Part shown: piece by piece, positions 8,331 through 16,256 of the stretch
Layout: each line of letters begins with the position of its first letter
How positions within the stretch are numbered: position 1 is the stretch's first letter
Assembly (NCBI GenBank): GCA_024236155.1
Contig: JACKLA010000001.1
Location: 372,001-436,000, forward strand
Length of the DNA: 64,000 nt
Direction: 5' to 3'
Source of the DNA: Sphingomonadaceae bacterium
Lineage (GTDB): Bacteria; Pseudomonadota; Alphaproteobacteria; Sphingomonadales; Sphingomonadaceae
The notes under the pieces: model-generated
Database searches by the model: none
Told to the model about the DNA's origin: nothing
The model's input: only the letters and a program-made list of their open reading frames with translations
Program-made: the position numbers and the translations under genes

Positions 8331-8945
8331 TCAGGCAGCTTCCTCGTCGCTGACATACATCGAGGCAAGCGGCTTCGCGAGCACGCGACGAACCATCGGC
8401 TCGAAAAACTCAAGGCTCTCGCTGTCATAGTCCGGGTCGAACGCGGCCTGGTCGTATTTCTCGCAGAATTCGGCGCAGGCATCGTAATAGGGATTATCGG
8501 CGAACCTGTCGCGCAGGTTCCGGTCGAGGCCGAGGTGGTGGAAATAGTAATAGCCCTGGAACGCGCCGTGATTCTGGCAAATCCAGTGTTCTTCCTCGGT
8601 CACGAAAGGCTTGATGATCGCAGCGGCGACATCGGGGTGGTTGTAGGTGCCGAGCGTGTCGCCAATGTCATGCAGCAGCGCCATCACGACATAGCGTTCG
8701 CCCCGCCCGTCGCGATGCGCGCGGGTCGCGGTCTGGAGCGAATGTTCGAGGCGGCACACGGGAAAGCCGCCAAAATCGCCCTTGAGCAGCCTGAGATGAT
8801 CGAGCACCCGGTCGGCCAGCCCGCCCGCAAATTCGAAATACTGCTTCGAAATGATCGCCCAGTCTTCCTGGGTGCCTTCCTTCATTTCGCGGAACTTGGC
8901 ATGCTCGCCCCCGGCATGCAGCGCGTCACCGGTCATGTCATTCAT
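8331..8945 (-). CDS. HD-domain protein related to PhnZ-type di-iron oxygenases/phosphohydrolases
   Basis: The product has 204 residues. Candidate metal ligands are His68 in RLEHSLQTA, His92-Asp93 in LLHDIGD, His103 in YNHPDV, and His120 and His126 in EEHWICQNHG, with later Asp residues. This pattern fits HD proteins of the PhnZ/MIOX-like branch better than classical nucleotide phosphohydrolases. The start at 8945 follows AAGGGAGAGAG; the frame is open further upstream but without a ribosome site. No phosphonate genes are nearby, so the substrate is open. Confidence 0.7.
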   Translation of the reverse strand: MNDMTGDALHAGGEHAKFREMKEGTQEDWAIISKQYFEFAGGLADRVLDHLRLLKGDFGGFPVCRLEHSLQTATRAHRDGRGERYVVMALLHDIGDTLGTYNHPDVAAAIIKPFVTEEEHWICQNHGAFQGYYYFHHLGLDRNLRDRFADNPYYDACAEFCEKYDQAAFDPDYDSESLEFFEPMVRRVLAKPLASMYVSDEEAA

Positions 8946-9080
8946 CGCTCTCTCCCTTCGGGGATCTTTCCCTTTGAAGCGCAAGCTACAGCAAACCGGC
9001 AGCACAGTAAAACCTTTCGATTCTGTGCCGGGCTGAATTCAAATGTGACCTTTTGCCGGTTTATGCGTTAAAGACACCCC

Positions 9081-10286
9081 ATGGCCGTGCTGCCCTTTCG
9101 CCCTACGCCCTTCTTTGCAAACAAGAACCGGGCCTTCTGGAACCTGCAATTCGCAGGCTGGGGCGGCGCGTTCCTGCTGCGCGCGGTTTCGGGCCTTGCC
9201 AATGGGCAGGACAGCGCGTTCTTCCTCACCATCTTGATAGAATCGATTACCGGCTTCTCGATAAGCCTCGTGCTGTCAGTGATCTATCGCCAACTGATCA
9301 ACCGCCGCCCGCTGGTTGCCTGGGGTGTGAGCGGGCTGGTGATGTCCGCCGCAGTGCTGCTGTTCGCCTTTATCGGCACCTGGGTCACCAGCCTGACGCG
9401 CGGGCCGGGCGACGCAAGCTTCACCGCGCTGATCATCGGATACCTGATCTATCCGCTGACCCTGCTCGGCGCGTGGTCTGCGCTCTATTACGCGATCAAT
9501 TTCTTCCTCCAGATCGAGGAACAGGCCGACCGGCTCGAACGGCTGGAGGCGGAGGCGACCTCGGCCCAGCTCGCCATGCTGCGCTACCAGCTCAATCCGC
9601 ATTTCCTGTTTAATACGCTCAATTCGATCAGCACGCTGGTGCTGCTGAAAGAGACAGCGCCAGCCAATGCCATGCTCACCCGCCTCTCCAGCTTCCTGCG
9701 CCAGACTCTGGTGACCGACCCCGGCGGCAAGGTCACGCTGGCGCAGGAGGTCGAGACGCTCAAGCTCTATCTCGGGATCGAGAAGATGCGGTTCGAGGAG
9801 CGGTTGCGCACCGAATTCGAGGTCGAGCCCGAGGCAGCGAAGGCCCAGCTGCCCGCCATGCTGCTGCAACCGCTGGTCGAAAACGCGATCAAATACGCGG
9901 TCAGTCCACAGGAAGAAGGCGCTCGAATCAGCCTTGCCGCGCGGCTGGTCGGCCAAAGGCTGCGGGTCACCGTATCCGACACCGGTCCGGGCTTGCCTGC
10001 CGATGGCAAGCAACACAGTTTGCCCGACGCCCTGACGGGCCATGGCCACACGGTTTCGACCGGCGTGGGCCTTGCCAATATCCGCGACCGGCTGTCGCAG
10101 GCTTATGGCGAGGACCACCTGTTCGAAATCCGCACCCCGGCAACCGGCGGCTTCGCGGTTACGATCGAAATTCCTTTCGAGACCGAAACCGACGAAGAGC
10201 CGCTGCCGCAGGTCACGCGCGTTCAGGAAACGACTTCACCGGCGCTGCTACCCCCGGCAGTGACCAGCCACCCGATTGGAACATAG
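9081..10286 (+). CDS. LytS-type sensor histidine kinase
   Basis: The 401-residue protein has four hydrophobic segments (about residues 27-145), a short coiled coil (EEQADRLERLEAEA), then the His_kinase domain with phospho-acceptor His174 in LNPHFLFNTLNS. An HATPase domain follows, with the N box LVENAIKYA and the glycine motif GVGLANIRDRL. No separate sensor domain is visible, so the membrane part may sense directly. It ends 3 bp before a LytTR response regulator, its obvious partner. The ligand is unknown. Confidence 0.9.
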   Translation: MAVLPFRPTPFFANKNRAFWNLQFAGWGGAFLLRAVSGLANGQDSAFFLTILIESITGFSISLVLSVIYRQLINRRPLVAWGVSGLVMSAAVLLFAFIGTWVTSLTRGPGDASFTALIIGYLIYPLTLLGAWSALYYAINFFLQIEEQADRLERLEAEATSAQLAMLRYQLNPHFLFNTLNSISTLVLLKETAPANAMLTRLSSFLRQTLVTDPGGKVTLAQEVETLKLYLGIEKMRFEERLRTEFEVEPEAAKAQLPAMLLQPLVENAIKYAVSPQEEGARISLAARLVGQRLRVTVSDTGPGLPADGKQHSLPDALTGHGHTVSTGVGLANIRDRLSQAYGEDHLFEIRTPATGGFAVTIEIPFETETDEEPLPQVTRVQETTSPALLPPAVTSHPIGT

Positions 10287-10289
10287 ACA

Positions 10290-11087
10290 ATGACCATCCG
10301 CACCATCCTCGTCGACGATGAGAAGCTTGCGATCCAGGGCCTGCAGCTGCGGCTCCAGCCATACGAAGACATCGAAATCATCGACACCTGCGCCAATGGG
10401 CGCGAGGCGATCCGCAAGATCAAGACCGAAAAGCCCGACCTCGTCTTCCTCGACATCCAGATGCCCGGCTTCGACGGCTTCAGCGTGGTCAAGGGCATCA
10501 TGGAAATCGATCCGCCGCTGATCGTCTTCGTAACCGCCTACCAGGAACACGCGATCCGCGCCTTCGAGGCCAATGCGGTCAATTACCTGATGAAGCCGGT
10601 CGACGAGGACAAGCTGGCCGACACCATCGAGCGTGTTCGCCAGCGTATTGCCGAAAAGCGCAGCTCCGAAGAGGCGGAAAAGCTGATGAACGTCCTGACC
10701 GAGGTTGCTCCCGAAGCGGCGGAGGAATTCACCGAGGGCGAGGCCGAGACGAGCGAACGCTTCGAAAAGCTGATCAACGTCAAGGATCGCGGCCAGATCT
10801 TCCGTGTCGAAGTCGATTCGATCGAATATGTCGAGGCGGCAGGCGATTACATGTGCATCCACACCGGTGACAATTCGCTGATCCTGCGCGAGACGATGAA
10901 GGACCTCGAACGCAGGCTCGACCCGCGCAAGTTCCAGCGCGTCCATCGCTCGATCATCGTCAATCTCGACCAGGTGCGGCAGGTCAAGCCACACACCAAT
11001 GGCGAATGTTTCCTCGGGCTGGATTCCGGAGCCGAGGTCAAGGTGAGCCGTAGCTATCGCGACGTTGTCGCACGCTTCGTGCATTGA
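10290..11087 (+). CDS. LytTR-family response regulator
   Basis: The 265-residue protein has an N-terminal receiver domain with acidic pocket at LVDDEK, phospho-acceptor Asp55 in LVFLDIQMPG and the conserved Lys in NYLMKPVDE. Residues about 155-265 form a LytTR DNA-binding domain (VEAAGDYMCIHT... FQRVHRSIIVNL). The linker is acidic. It is co-transcribed with the kinase upstream. A REP-like repeat pair follows the stop and may act as terminator. The target genes are unknown. Confidence 0.9.
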   Translation: MTIRTILVDDEKLAIQGLQLRLQPYEDIEIIDTCANGREAIRKIKTEKPDLVFLDIQMPGFDGFSVVKGIMEIDPPLIVFVTAYQEHAIRAFEANAVNYLMKPVDEDKLADTIERVRQRIAEKRSSEEAEKLMNVLTEVAPEAAEEFTEGEAETSERFEKLINVKDRGQIFRVEVDSIEYVEAAGDYMCIHTGDNSLILRETMKDLERRLDPRKFQRVHRSIIVNLDQVRQVKPHTNGECFLGLDSGAEVKVSRSYRDVVARFVH

Positions 11088-11100
11088 TCCAGACAATCGA

Positions 11101-11194
11101 CCGTTCGCCCTGAGCTTGTCGAAGGGCCGTTTTTCCTTTCAAGTGCAGGTCCGTAAGTAAGAACGGTGCTTCGACAGGCTCAGCACGAACGGGG
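11101..11194. repeat. Pair of REP-like palindromic units in inverted orientation
   Basis: Unit 1 (11101-11130) reads CCGTTCGCCCTGAGCTTGTC then GAAGGGCCGT; unit 2 (11161-11194) is the reverse complement of a close variant, CGTTCGTGCTGAGCCTGTCG followed by AAGCACCG. Each unit can fold: GCCCT pairs with AGGGC in unit 1, and GTGCT with AGCAC in unit 2, so the stem differences compensate. This resembles the short extragenic palindromes common in sphingomonads and xanthomonads. The pair fills the gap between the response regulator and nadC. Confidence 0.75.
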
Positions 11195-11200
11195 GTATTC

Positions 11201-12058
11201 TTGTTCCAATTGACCGGCTTCGACCTCGACGCATTTATCCGCAGCACGCTCGCCGAGGATCTTGGCGAAGGGCTGCCCGGCGGCGGGCATGATGTTACCT
11301 CCGAAAGCGTAATCCCTGCCGATGCGCGGTTTGCCGGGGTGATGGATACGCGCGATGCCATCAGCGTGGCGGGCCTGCCGGTGGCAGAAGCCTTCTTCCG
11401 CACGCTCGACCCCGAGATGACGGTAGAGATTCTGGTTGAGGAAGGGGCTCAGGTCGCAGCTGGAACCGACCTGATGCGGCTAGAGGGCAATGCCCGCGCC
11501 ATGCTGACGGCGGAACGCAGCGCGTTGAACACCGTCCAGCACCTCTCCGGCATCGCCACCATGGTGCGCGAATATGTCACCGCGATGGACAATCCGGACT
11601 GCACGCTGCTCGACACGCGCAAGACCATTCCAGGCCTGCGCCATCTCGAAAAATACGCCACCCGGATGGGCGGCGCGGCAAACCACCGTATGGGATTGTG
11701 GGATGCGGCGATGATCAAGGACAACCACGTCCTCGTCGCCGGAAATGTCGGTGAGGCAGTGCGCCGCGCGGTCGAGGCGGGGGTCAGGGAAATCATCTGC
11801 GAGGTCGACCGGATCGACCAGATCGAACCCGCGCTGCAAGCGGGCGCAACCCGCCTGCTGCTCGACAATATGGAACCCGACACATTGCGCGAGGCCGTTG
11901 GGATTGTGGCAGGCCGCGTCCCGACCGAGGCCAGCGGGGGGATCAACCTCCAGACGATCAGGGCCAAGGCGGCGACAGGCGTGGACTTCGTCTCGGTCGG
12001 TCGCCTCACCCAAAGCGCCCCTGCGGCGGATATCGGGTTAGACTTCACGCCGTTATGA
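11201..12058 (+). CDS. nadC: Nicotinate-nucleotide pyrophosphorylase (quinolinate phosphoribosyltransferase)
   Basis: The 285-residue enzyme makes nicotinate mononucleotide from quinolinate and PRPP in NAD synthesis. Family signatures include LNTVQHLSGIAT, the substrate-binding LLDTRKTIPGLR near residues 142-153, KDNHVLVAG and the C-terminal EASGGINLQTI loop. No ATG occurs before residue 47; the TTG at 11201, placed 4 bp after GGGGGT, gives the normal family length. The RNase T2 gene overlaps its stop by ATGA. nadA and nadB are not in the window. Confidence 0.92.
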   Translation: MFQLTGFDLDAFIRSTLAEDLGEGLPGGGHDVTSESVIPADARFAGVMDTRDAISVAGLPVAEAFFRTLDPEMTVEILVEEGAQVAAGTDLMRLEGNARAMLTAERSALNTVQHLSGIATMVREYVTAMDNPDCTLLDTRKTIPGLRHLEKYATRMGGAANHRMGLWDAAMIKDNHVLVAGNVGEAVRRAVEAGVREIICEVDRIDQIEPALQAGATRLLLDNMEPDTLREAVGIVAGRVPTEASGGINLQTIRAKAATGVDFVSVGRLTQSAPAADIGLDFTPL

Positions 12059-12750
12059 GATGGTTCGCCGCAACAATCGCGCCGGCCCTGCCGACAGCCG
12101 CGAATGCCCAAGCCTACCAGTGCCGCATGCCGCAGAGCATCTCGGTGCCGAAGATCACACCCGAAGCACGCGAGCGGCGACTGCCAGTCACCGGCTATAC
12201 ACTCGCTGTCAGCTGGAGCCCGGAATTCTGCAAGGGACGTGAGGGCGAGGCACGGCACCGCACACAATGCTCGGGCCGCAACGGGCGGTTCGGTTTCGTG
12301 GTGCATGGGTTGTGGCCGGAGGGGCGCAGCAGCTGGCCGCAATGGTGCCGCACTTCGCGCCAGCTCTCGCCCGCAGAGGCACGGCGCAATATGTGCATGA
12401 GCCCGTCCGCTGCGCTGCTTGCCCGCCAGTGGACCAAGCACGGCAGCTGTATGGTCCGCAAGCCCGAAACCTATTTCAAGGTCACACGAATATTGTGGGA
12501 TGGCCTCACCATGCCCGATGCCGACCGCCTCTCGCGCGAGAATGGCCTCAAGGCCGGCCGCCTGCGCGAGGCATTCGCCATCGCCAACCCCGGTTGGCCG
12601 GAAGAAGCGGTGGGAATCAAACTCAACCAACGCGGCTGGTTGCAGGAACTGCGGCTGTGTTACGCCAAGGACTTCATGCCGACCAGATGCGATGCGCGCA
12701 GGTTCGGGGCGAAGGATGGCGCAGCGATGAAGGTGTGGCGGGGGCTATAA
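12055..12750 (+). CDS. Secreted RNase T2 family ribonuclease
   Basis: The 231-residue protein carries a signal peptide ending about AANAQA (residue 20) and the T2 active-site blocks: CAS I as VVHGLWPEG with His84, and CAS II as RQWTKHGSC with Lys128 and His129. The usual catalytic Glu of CAS II is Gln125 here, which may lower or alter activity. Several cysteines fit a disulfide-stabilised periplasmic enzyme. It overlaps nadC by ATGA; a functional link to NAD synthesis is not evident. Confidence 0.85.
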   Translation: MRWFAATIAPALPTAANAQAYQCRMPQSISVPKITPEARERRLPVTGYTLAVSWSPEFCKGREGEARHRTQCSGRNGRFGFVVHGLWPEGRSSWPQWCRTSRQLSPAEARRNMCMSPSAALLARQWTKHGSCMVRKPETYFKVTRILWDGLTMPDADRLSRENGLKAGRLREAFAIANPGWPEEAVGIKLNQRGWLQELRLCYAKDFMPTRCDARRFGAKDGAAMKVWRGL

Positions 12751-12773
12751 ACATTACAGATGCCAAGCGAAGG

Positions 12774-13079
12774 TCAGTTTCTTCGACTTCCGAGCAAAAT
12801 CACCATCCCCGCCCAAGCCGCCAAGACCGGAATGCTTGGCAGGACATAGAATGCAAGTGCCCGCAGATAGTCTGCCAGCTCGATTGGCCCAACCAAGCCA
12901 GCACCGAGCGGGAACAGAACGGTTATGATCAGGACAGCCATGAGAGCGGTGGCGGAAACTATCCGCAGAGCTGCGAGCGTGCTCCGCTTCGCTTCCCGCG
13001 AAATGATCAAGGGTAACAAGTAGAAGGCGGCAATGCCGACGAGATAGGGTGCTGCCCCAACCCAATCGTCTGCTGACAT
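12774..13079 (-). CDS. Small multi-pass membrane protein of unknown function
   Basis: This 101-residue ORF starts at an ATG one base after the tadA stop region and shows three hydrophobic segments (about residues 8-27, 40-63 and 76-96). It has no charged catalytic motif and is not a family that I recognise. Tight spacing behind tadA suggests co-transcription. It ends 23 bp from the convergent RNase T2 gene. Confidence 0.65.
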   Translation of the reverse strand: MSADDWVGAAPYLVGIAAFYLLPLIISREAKRSTLAALRIVSATALMAVLIITVLFPLGAGLVGPIELADYLRALAFYVLPSIPVLAAWAGMVILLGSRRN

Positions 13080-13080
13080 G

Positions 13081-13536
13081 CTAACGCCGCTCCTGGAAAA
13101 ACGCGCGCAACAGTTCCGCCGCCTCCGCCTCGCCCATGCCGGAATAGACTTCGGGCCGGTGGAGGCATTGCGGGTGCTCGAACACCCGCACTCCGTGTTC
13201 GACCGCGCCGCCCTTCGGATCGCTCGCCGCGTAATACAGTCGCACGATGCGGGCGTGGCTGATCGCCCCGGCGCACATGGCGCAGGGCTCGAGCGTGACC
13301 CATAATTCGCAGCCGTCGAGCCGTTCGTTGCCGAGTGCCTTTGCTGCATCGCGGATGGCGGCGATTTCGGCGTGTGCGGTTGGATCGTGGTCGGTGCGCG
13401 GGCTGTTGCCGCCCTGCCCGATCACCGCTCCGTCCCTAACCACCACCGCGCCAATCGGTACCTCGCCCGCCTCCGCAGCCGCACGGGCCAGTGCTAACGC
13501 CTGTTGCATCGGTTCGGGGATCGGCCAGCGGGTCAT
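13081..13536 (-). CDS. tadA: tRNA-specific adenosine deaminase
   Basis: The 151-residue enzyme converts A34 to inosine in the anticodon of tRNA-Arg(ACG). The zinc site is complete: HAE at 55-57 and PCAMC at 84-88. The start MTRWPIPEPM at 13536 gives the standard length; the longer open frame upstream lacks a ribosome site and runs into the rpmB promoter region. The gene is divergent from rpmB. Confidence 0.92.
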   Translation of the reverse strand: MTRWPIPEPMQQALALARAAAEAGEVPIGAVVVRDGAVIGQGGNSPRTDHDPTAHAEIAAIRDAAKALGNERLDGCELWVTLEPCAMCAGAISHARIVRLYYAASDPKGGAVEHGVRVFEHPQCLHRPEVYSGMGEAEAAELLRAFFQERR

Positions 13537-13578
13537 TACTGCAGGCGCTAGACACCTTGCGGCAAACCCGCAATCCGC

Positions 13579-13607
13579 TTGACGATTCGGGGCCTCACCG
13601 CTATGCG
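13579..13607 (+). promoter_or_regulatory. Sigma-70-type promoter for rpmB
   Basis: TTGACG at 13579-13584 and TATGCG at 13602-13607 are spaced by 17 bp. The predicted transcript has a leader of about 70 nt, which includes a small GGCCA/TGGCC hairpin at 13640-13658. The match is by eye and untested. Confidence 0.55.
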
Positions 13608-13685
13608 CGCGCCTTTCCGGGCAAAACCCGACCATTCGTGGCCATCGAATCGGTGGCCCCCAACCTTGAGTGAACGAGAGATATC

Positions 13686-13982
13686 ATGTCGCGCATTTGC
13701 GAACTGACCGGCAAGGGCCGCCAGGTGGGCAACAATGTTAGCCACGCCAACAACAAGACCAAGCGCGTCTTCCTGCCCAACCTGCAGAACGTCACCCTGC
13801 TGAGCGAAAAGCTGGGCCGCGGTTTCAAGTTCCGCGTGTCGACCCACGGCCTGCGTTCGGTCGAGCACAATGGCGGGCTCGACAACTGGCTGCTCAAGAC
13901 CAAGGACGAGAAGCTTTCGGCCAACGCGCTCAAGGTGAAGCGCGAGCTGAAGAAAGCCAACAAGGCTGCCGAAGCCGCCTGA
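13686..13982 (+). CDS. rpmB: 50S ribosomal protein L28
   Basis: The 98-residue basic protein begins MSRICELTGKGRQVGNNVSH, the L28 signature, and contains NKTKRVFLPNLQNV and the typical VSTHGLRSVEHNGGLDNWL. It has the longer alphaproteobacterial length. ATG 13686 follows ACGAGAG. It is monocistronic, with a promoter at 13579 and a strong terminator at 14043. Confidence 0.96.
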   Translation: MSRICELTGKGRQVGNNVSHANNKTKRVFLPNLQNVTLLSEKLGRGFKFRVSTHGLRSVEHNGGLDNWLLKTKDEKLSANALKVKRELKKANKAAEAA

Positions 13983-14042
13983 TTTGCTGCGGCCAGCGCA
14001 TCCGCGCTGACCTTCTCTGCACTGAACTGGCTTGAAGAAAAC

Positions 14043-14073
14043 GGCGCGCGGTTTATCCGGGCGCCTTTTCTTT
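14043..14073 (+). terminator. Rho-independent terminator after rpmB
   Basis: GGCGCGCGG pairs with CCGGGCGCC around the loop TTTAT with one central mismatch, followed by TTTTCTTTT. It overlaps the 3' end of the convergent gene on the other strand. Confidence 0.75.
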
Positions 14074-15051
14074 TGTCTTGCGCGCCAACTCGTTCAAGGG
14101 ATTCCATCGTAGCTTGAGCAACAATGTGCGCTGGAACACGGCGCTATTATCGTCGGAAATCAGCCACAGCACGAGCGAGCCGCCGTCCTGTGGTACCACC
14201 GCCAGTCCCTCGTAATTGTCGCTCGGCAGCGGGTCTGTGATCGTCGCGAGCAATTCCCCGCGCCATTCGCCATCCTCCTCTATCTCTGCCAGATCGGCCA
14301 CCAACAGCGCCGTGGTGAAGCCGGGAGGGATCCCGAAGTCGAGCCGCCGCAGCAGCACCAGCATGCGCCCATCGGGCAGCTGCACCATATCGACCGGCTT
14401 GAAACCGGAAGGCGGGACAAAAGTGAAGGCGATCCCCTTCTCGCTCTCCAGCGGATCGCTGGCGAACAGGAAACCCTGATGGTGCCGACCCATCCACTTG
14501 CGTGGCCCCTCTGCCAGCACCAGGAATCTGCCGTCGGACAGGCGGGCAAAGGCCTCCGGCCCCGAATTGGCACCGAAGCCCTCCATCGCGGCGGGCCGCA
14601 CCTGCTTCACATTGCCGAAGTCGCGGTCGCGCCGCTCGATCGTATTGGTCCCCTCGTAGGCGAGCCAGACGCGCCCCGTCCTGGGATCGCGCGTAATCGC
14701 CTCGATATCGATCAGGTTCTTGAGTGTATCGGCATCGCCAGCGATCCAGCCGAACTGCGCACCAATTCCCTCATCGCCCACGCTAAAACGCAGATAGCGC
14801 CCACGGTCGGAGGCGGCGAAAAGTTCGGTGTTGGGGTTGGCAAGCAGCGCCGAATAGCTGCCGAAGTGTTCATTGCGGCTATTGAGTTCCCACGCGCCAA
14901 GCACTTGCAATGGCCCGGTCCTTTCCGGCACATCGGCAAGGCGCGTAACGCTCAACCCCGATTGGTGATCGGCAGGCTGCGGGCGCGAACGCAGCCAGGT
15001 GCCCGGCGCGAGAGCCGCCGCCAGCGCAAAAATCAGGATCAGTCGGCGCAT
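14053..15051 (-). CDS. Exported esterase-like activity of phytase family protein
   Basis: The 332-residue protein has a signal peptide (residues 1-17) and fits the phytase-like esterase (beta-propeller) family: LSVTRLADVPE, the SDRGRYLRF segment, LIDIEAITRDPRTGRVWLAY, SGPEAFARLSDGRFLVLAEG and NYEGLAVVPQDGG are typical. Metal-binding acidic loops are present. The substrate is unknown and true phytase activity is not implied. It runs leftward, convergent with rpmB, and may be the last gene of the xseA-M23 unit. Confidence 0.8.
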   Translation of the reverse strand: MRRLILIFALAAALAPGTWLRSRPQPADHQSGLSVTRLADVPERTGPLQVLGAWELNSRNEHFGSYSALLANPNTELFAASDRGRYLRFSVGDEGIGAQFGWIAGDADTLKNLIDIEAITRDPRTGRVWLAYEGTNTIERRDRDFGNVKQVRPAAMEGFGANSGPEAFARLSDGRFLVLAEGPRKWMGRHHQGFLFASDPLESEKGIAFTFVPPSGFKPVDMVQLPDGRMLVLLRRLDFGIPPGFTTALLVADLAEIEEDGEWRGELLATITDPLPSDNYEGLAVVPQDGGSLVLWLISDDNSAVFQRTLLLKLRWNPLNELARKTKEKAPG

Positions 15052-15085
15052 GATCGTGCGCTAGCCCCTTCGCAGCGCCTTACGC

Positions 15086-16003
15086 TCAGTTCATCGGCCC
15101 GACGAAGAGCAGCGGATCGAGCCGTGCATCGCGCCATTTGAGGCCCCAGTGGAGGTGCGGCCCGGTGGCGCGACCGGAAGAGCCGATATTGCCGATATGC
15201 TGGCCCTGCTTCACCACATCGCCTTCCTTCACCACGATCTTCGAGCAGTGGAGGAAGGCGCTGTTGAGGCCGTTGCCGTGGTCGATCATCAGCAGATAGC
15301 CTTCAAGGCTGAAGGGTGTTTGCGCGGCCAGCACGACCACACCATCGGCAGGGGCAACGAAGGGCGTGCCGGTGCTGCCGGTGATATCCATCCCGGTGTG
15401 ATAGCTGCCCGGTTCTCCGCGATAGATGCGCTGCGAACCGAACCGACCCGAAATCCGCCCGGTCACCGGCCATGCGAAATCCTGCGTCCAGCCATCGCTT
15501 TGTGCATTCACGCTCCGCGCGGCATTGATCCGCTTGAGTTCCGGCTCGCGAATCTTCCAGAAAGCATCGCTCATCCCGCCGCTGCGCCGCGCGACATTGA
15601 CCCGTTCGATATTCCATTCACGCGGCGAGACAGGAATCTCGCGCGTGATCCGGCCACCATTGCCCAGCGTTGCGACCAGCGTCTTGCTCGAACCGCTATC
15701 CCGGTCGAAAGCCGCAAAGAAGCGCCGCTGGCCATCGAGCATCAACGGCTCACCATCGAGCGCAAGCGACACCGTGCCGGTGGGCGCAGTGCCGCGCAGC
15801 CATCCGCCTTGCGTCAGTTCGCCATCGAGCGTGAAAACCGGGTTCACTGCGCTGTCAGCCATCGGTTTCGATGGCGTCGGGCTGACGTAAACCGGTGTCG
15901 CCTGTGCATTGCCCTCGATCTCACCCGCCACATCGTCGATCGCCGAGGCAGTGCAGGCGACCAGCGCCAGCGCGGCAAGCGACAGACCCGCTGCAAAGCG
16001 CAT
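15086..16003 (-). CDS. M23 (LytM) family peptidase lipoprotein
   Basis: The 305-residue product starts with a lipoprotein signal, LVAC with Cys17. The C-terminal half is a LytM domain with zinc ligands His202 and Asp206 in YHTGMD and the HLHWG motif (His283, His285), all of which are intact. Such enzymes cut peptidoglycan cross-links. The start MRFAAGLS at 16003 was chosen because it alone gives the lipobox at a normal distance. It lies 14 bp after a DUF2093 gene and downstream of xseA. Confidence 0.88.
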   Translation of the reverse strand: MRFAAGLSLAALALVACTASAIDDVAGEIEGNAQATPVYVSPTPSKPMADSAVNPVFTLDGELTQGGWLRGTAPTGTVSLALDGEPLMLDGQRRFFAAFDRDSGSSKTLVATLGNGGRITREIPVSPREWNIERVNVARRSGGMSDAFWKIREPELKRINAARSVNAQSDGWTQDFAWPVTGRISGRFGSQRIYRGEPGSYHTGMDITGSTGTPFVAPADGVVVLAAQTPFSLEGYLLMIDHGNGLNSAFLHCSKIVVKEGDVVKQGQHIGNIGSSGRATGPHLHWGLKWRDARLDPLLFVGPMN

Positions 16004-16017
16004 CACAACCGCGCCGC

Positions 16018-16221
16018 TCACTTGCTTTCGGTCAGCCGCCTGGTTGCGGCCTCTGCGCTGGCATAGGGTTCTTGCAGATCGACGCTCCAGTACCGCAAGT
16101 CTTCGAGCGGAACGGCCTCGCCGGTTACCGCGCAAAACACATGCTGGCCGGGTCGCAAAACGCGGAACCCGTTGGGGCCGTAGGAGAGTTTGGCTTCGCT
16201 ATCGCCGGATGACATCAACAT
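16018..16221 (-). CDS. DUF2093 small protein
   Basis: This 67-residue protein (or 65 from the second Met) matches DUF2093: LSYGPNGFRVLRPGQHVFCAVTG followed by IPLxxLRYWSV-like sequence, here VPLEDLRYWSVDLQEPY. It is conserved in alphaproteobacteria next to xseA, as here. It has a single Cys and no membrane segment. The function is unknown. Confidence 0.85.
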   Translation of the reverse strand: MLMSSGDSEAKLSYGPNGFRVLRPGQHVFCAVTGEAVPLEDLRYWSVDLQEPYASAEAATRRLTESK

Positions 16222-16256
16222 AGGTGCGCCCTAGCATCGGGTGGGACGCCGCACAA

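Noticed and set aside
11101..11194. Simple Rho-independent terminator for the response regulator
   Set aside because: The units lack a consistent T run after the stem and match a repeated palindromic family, although they may also stop transcription.
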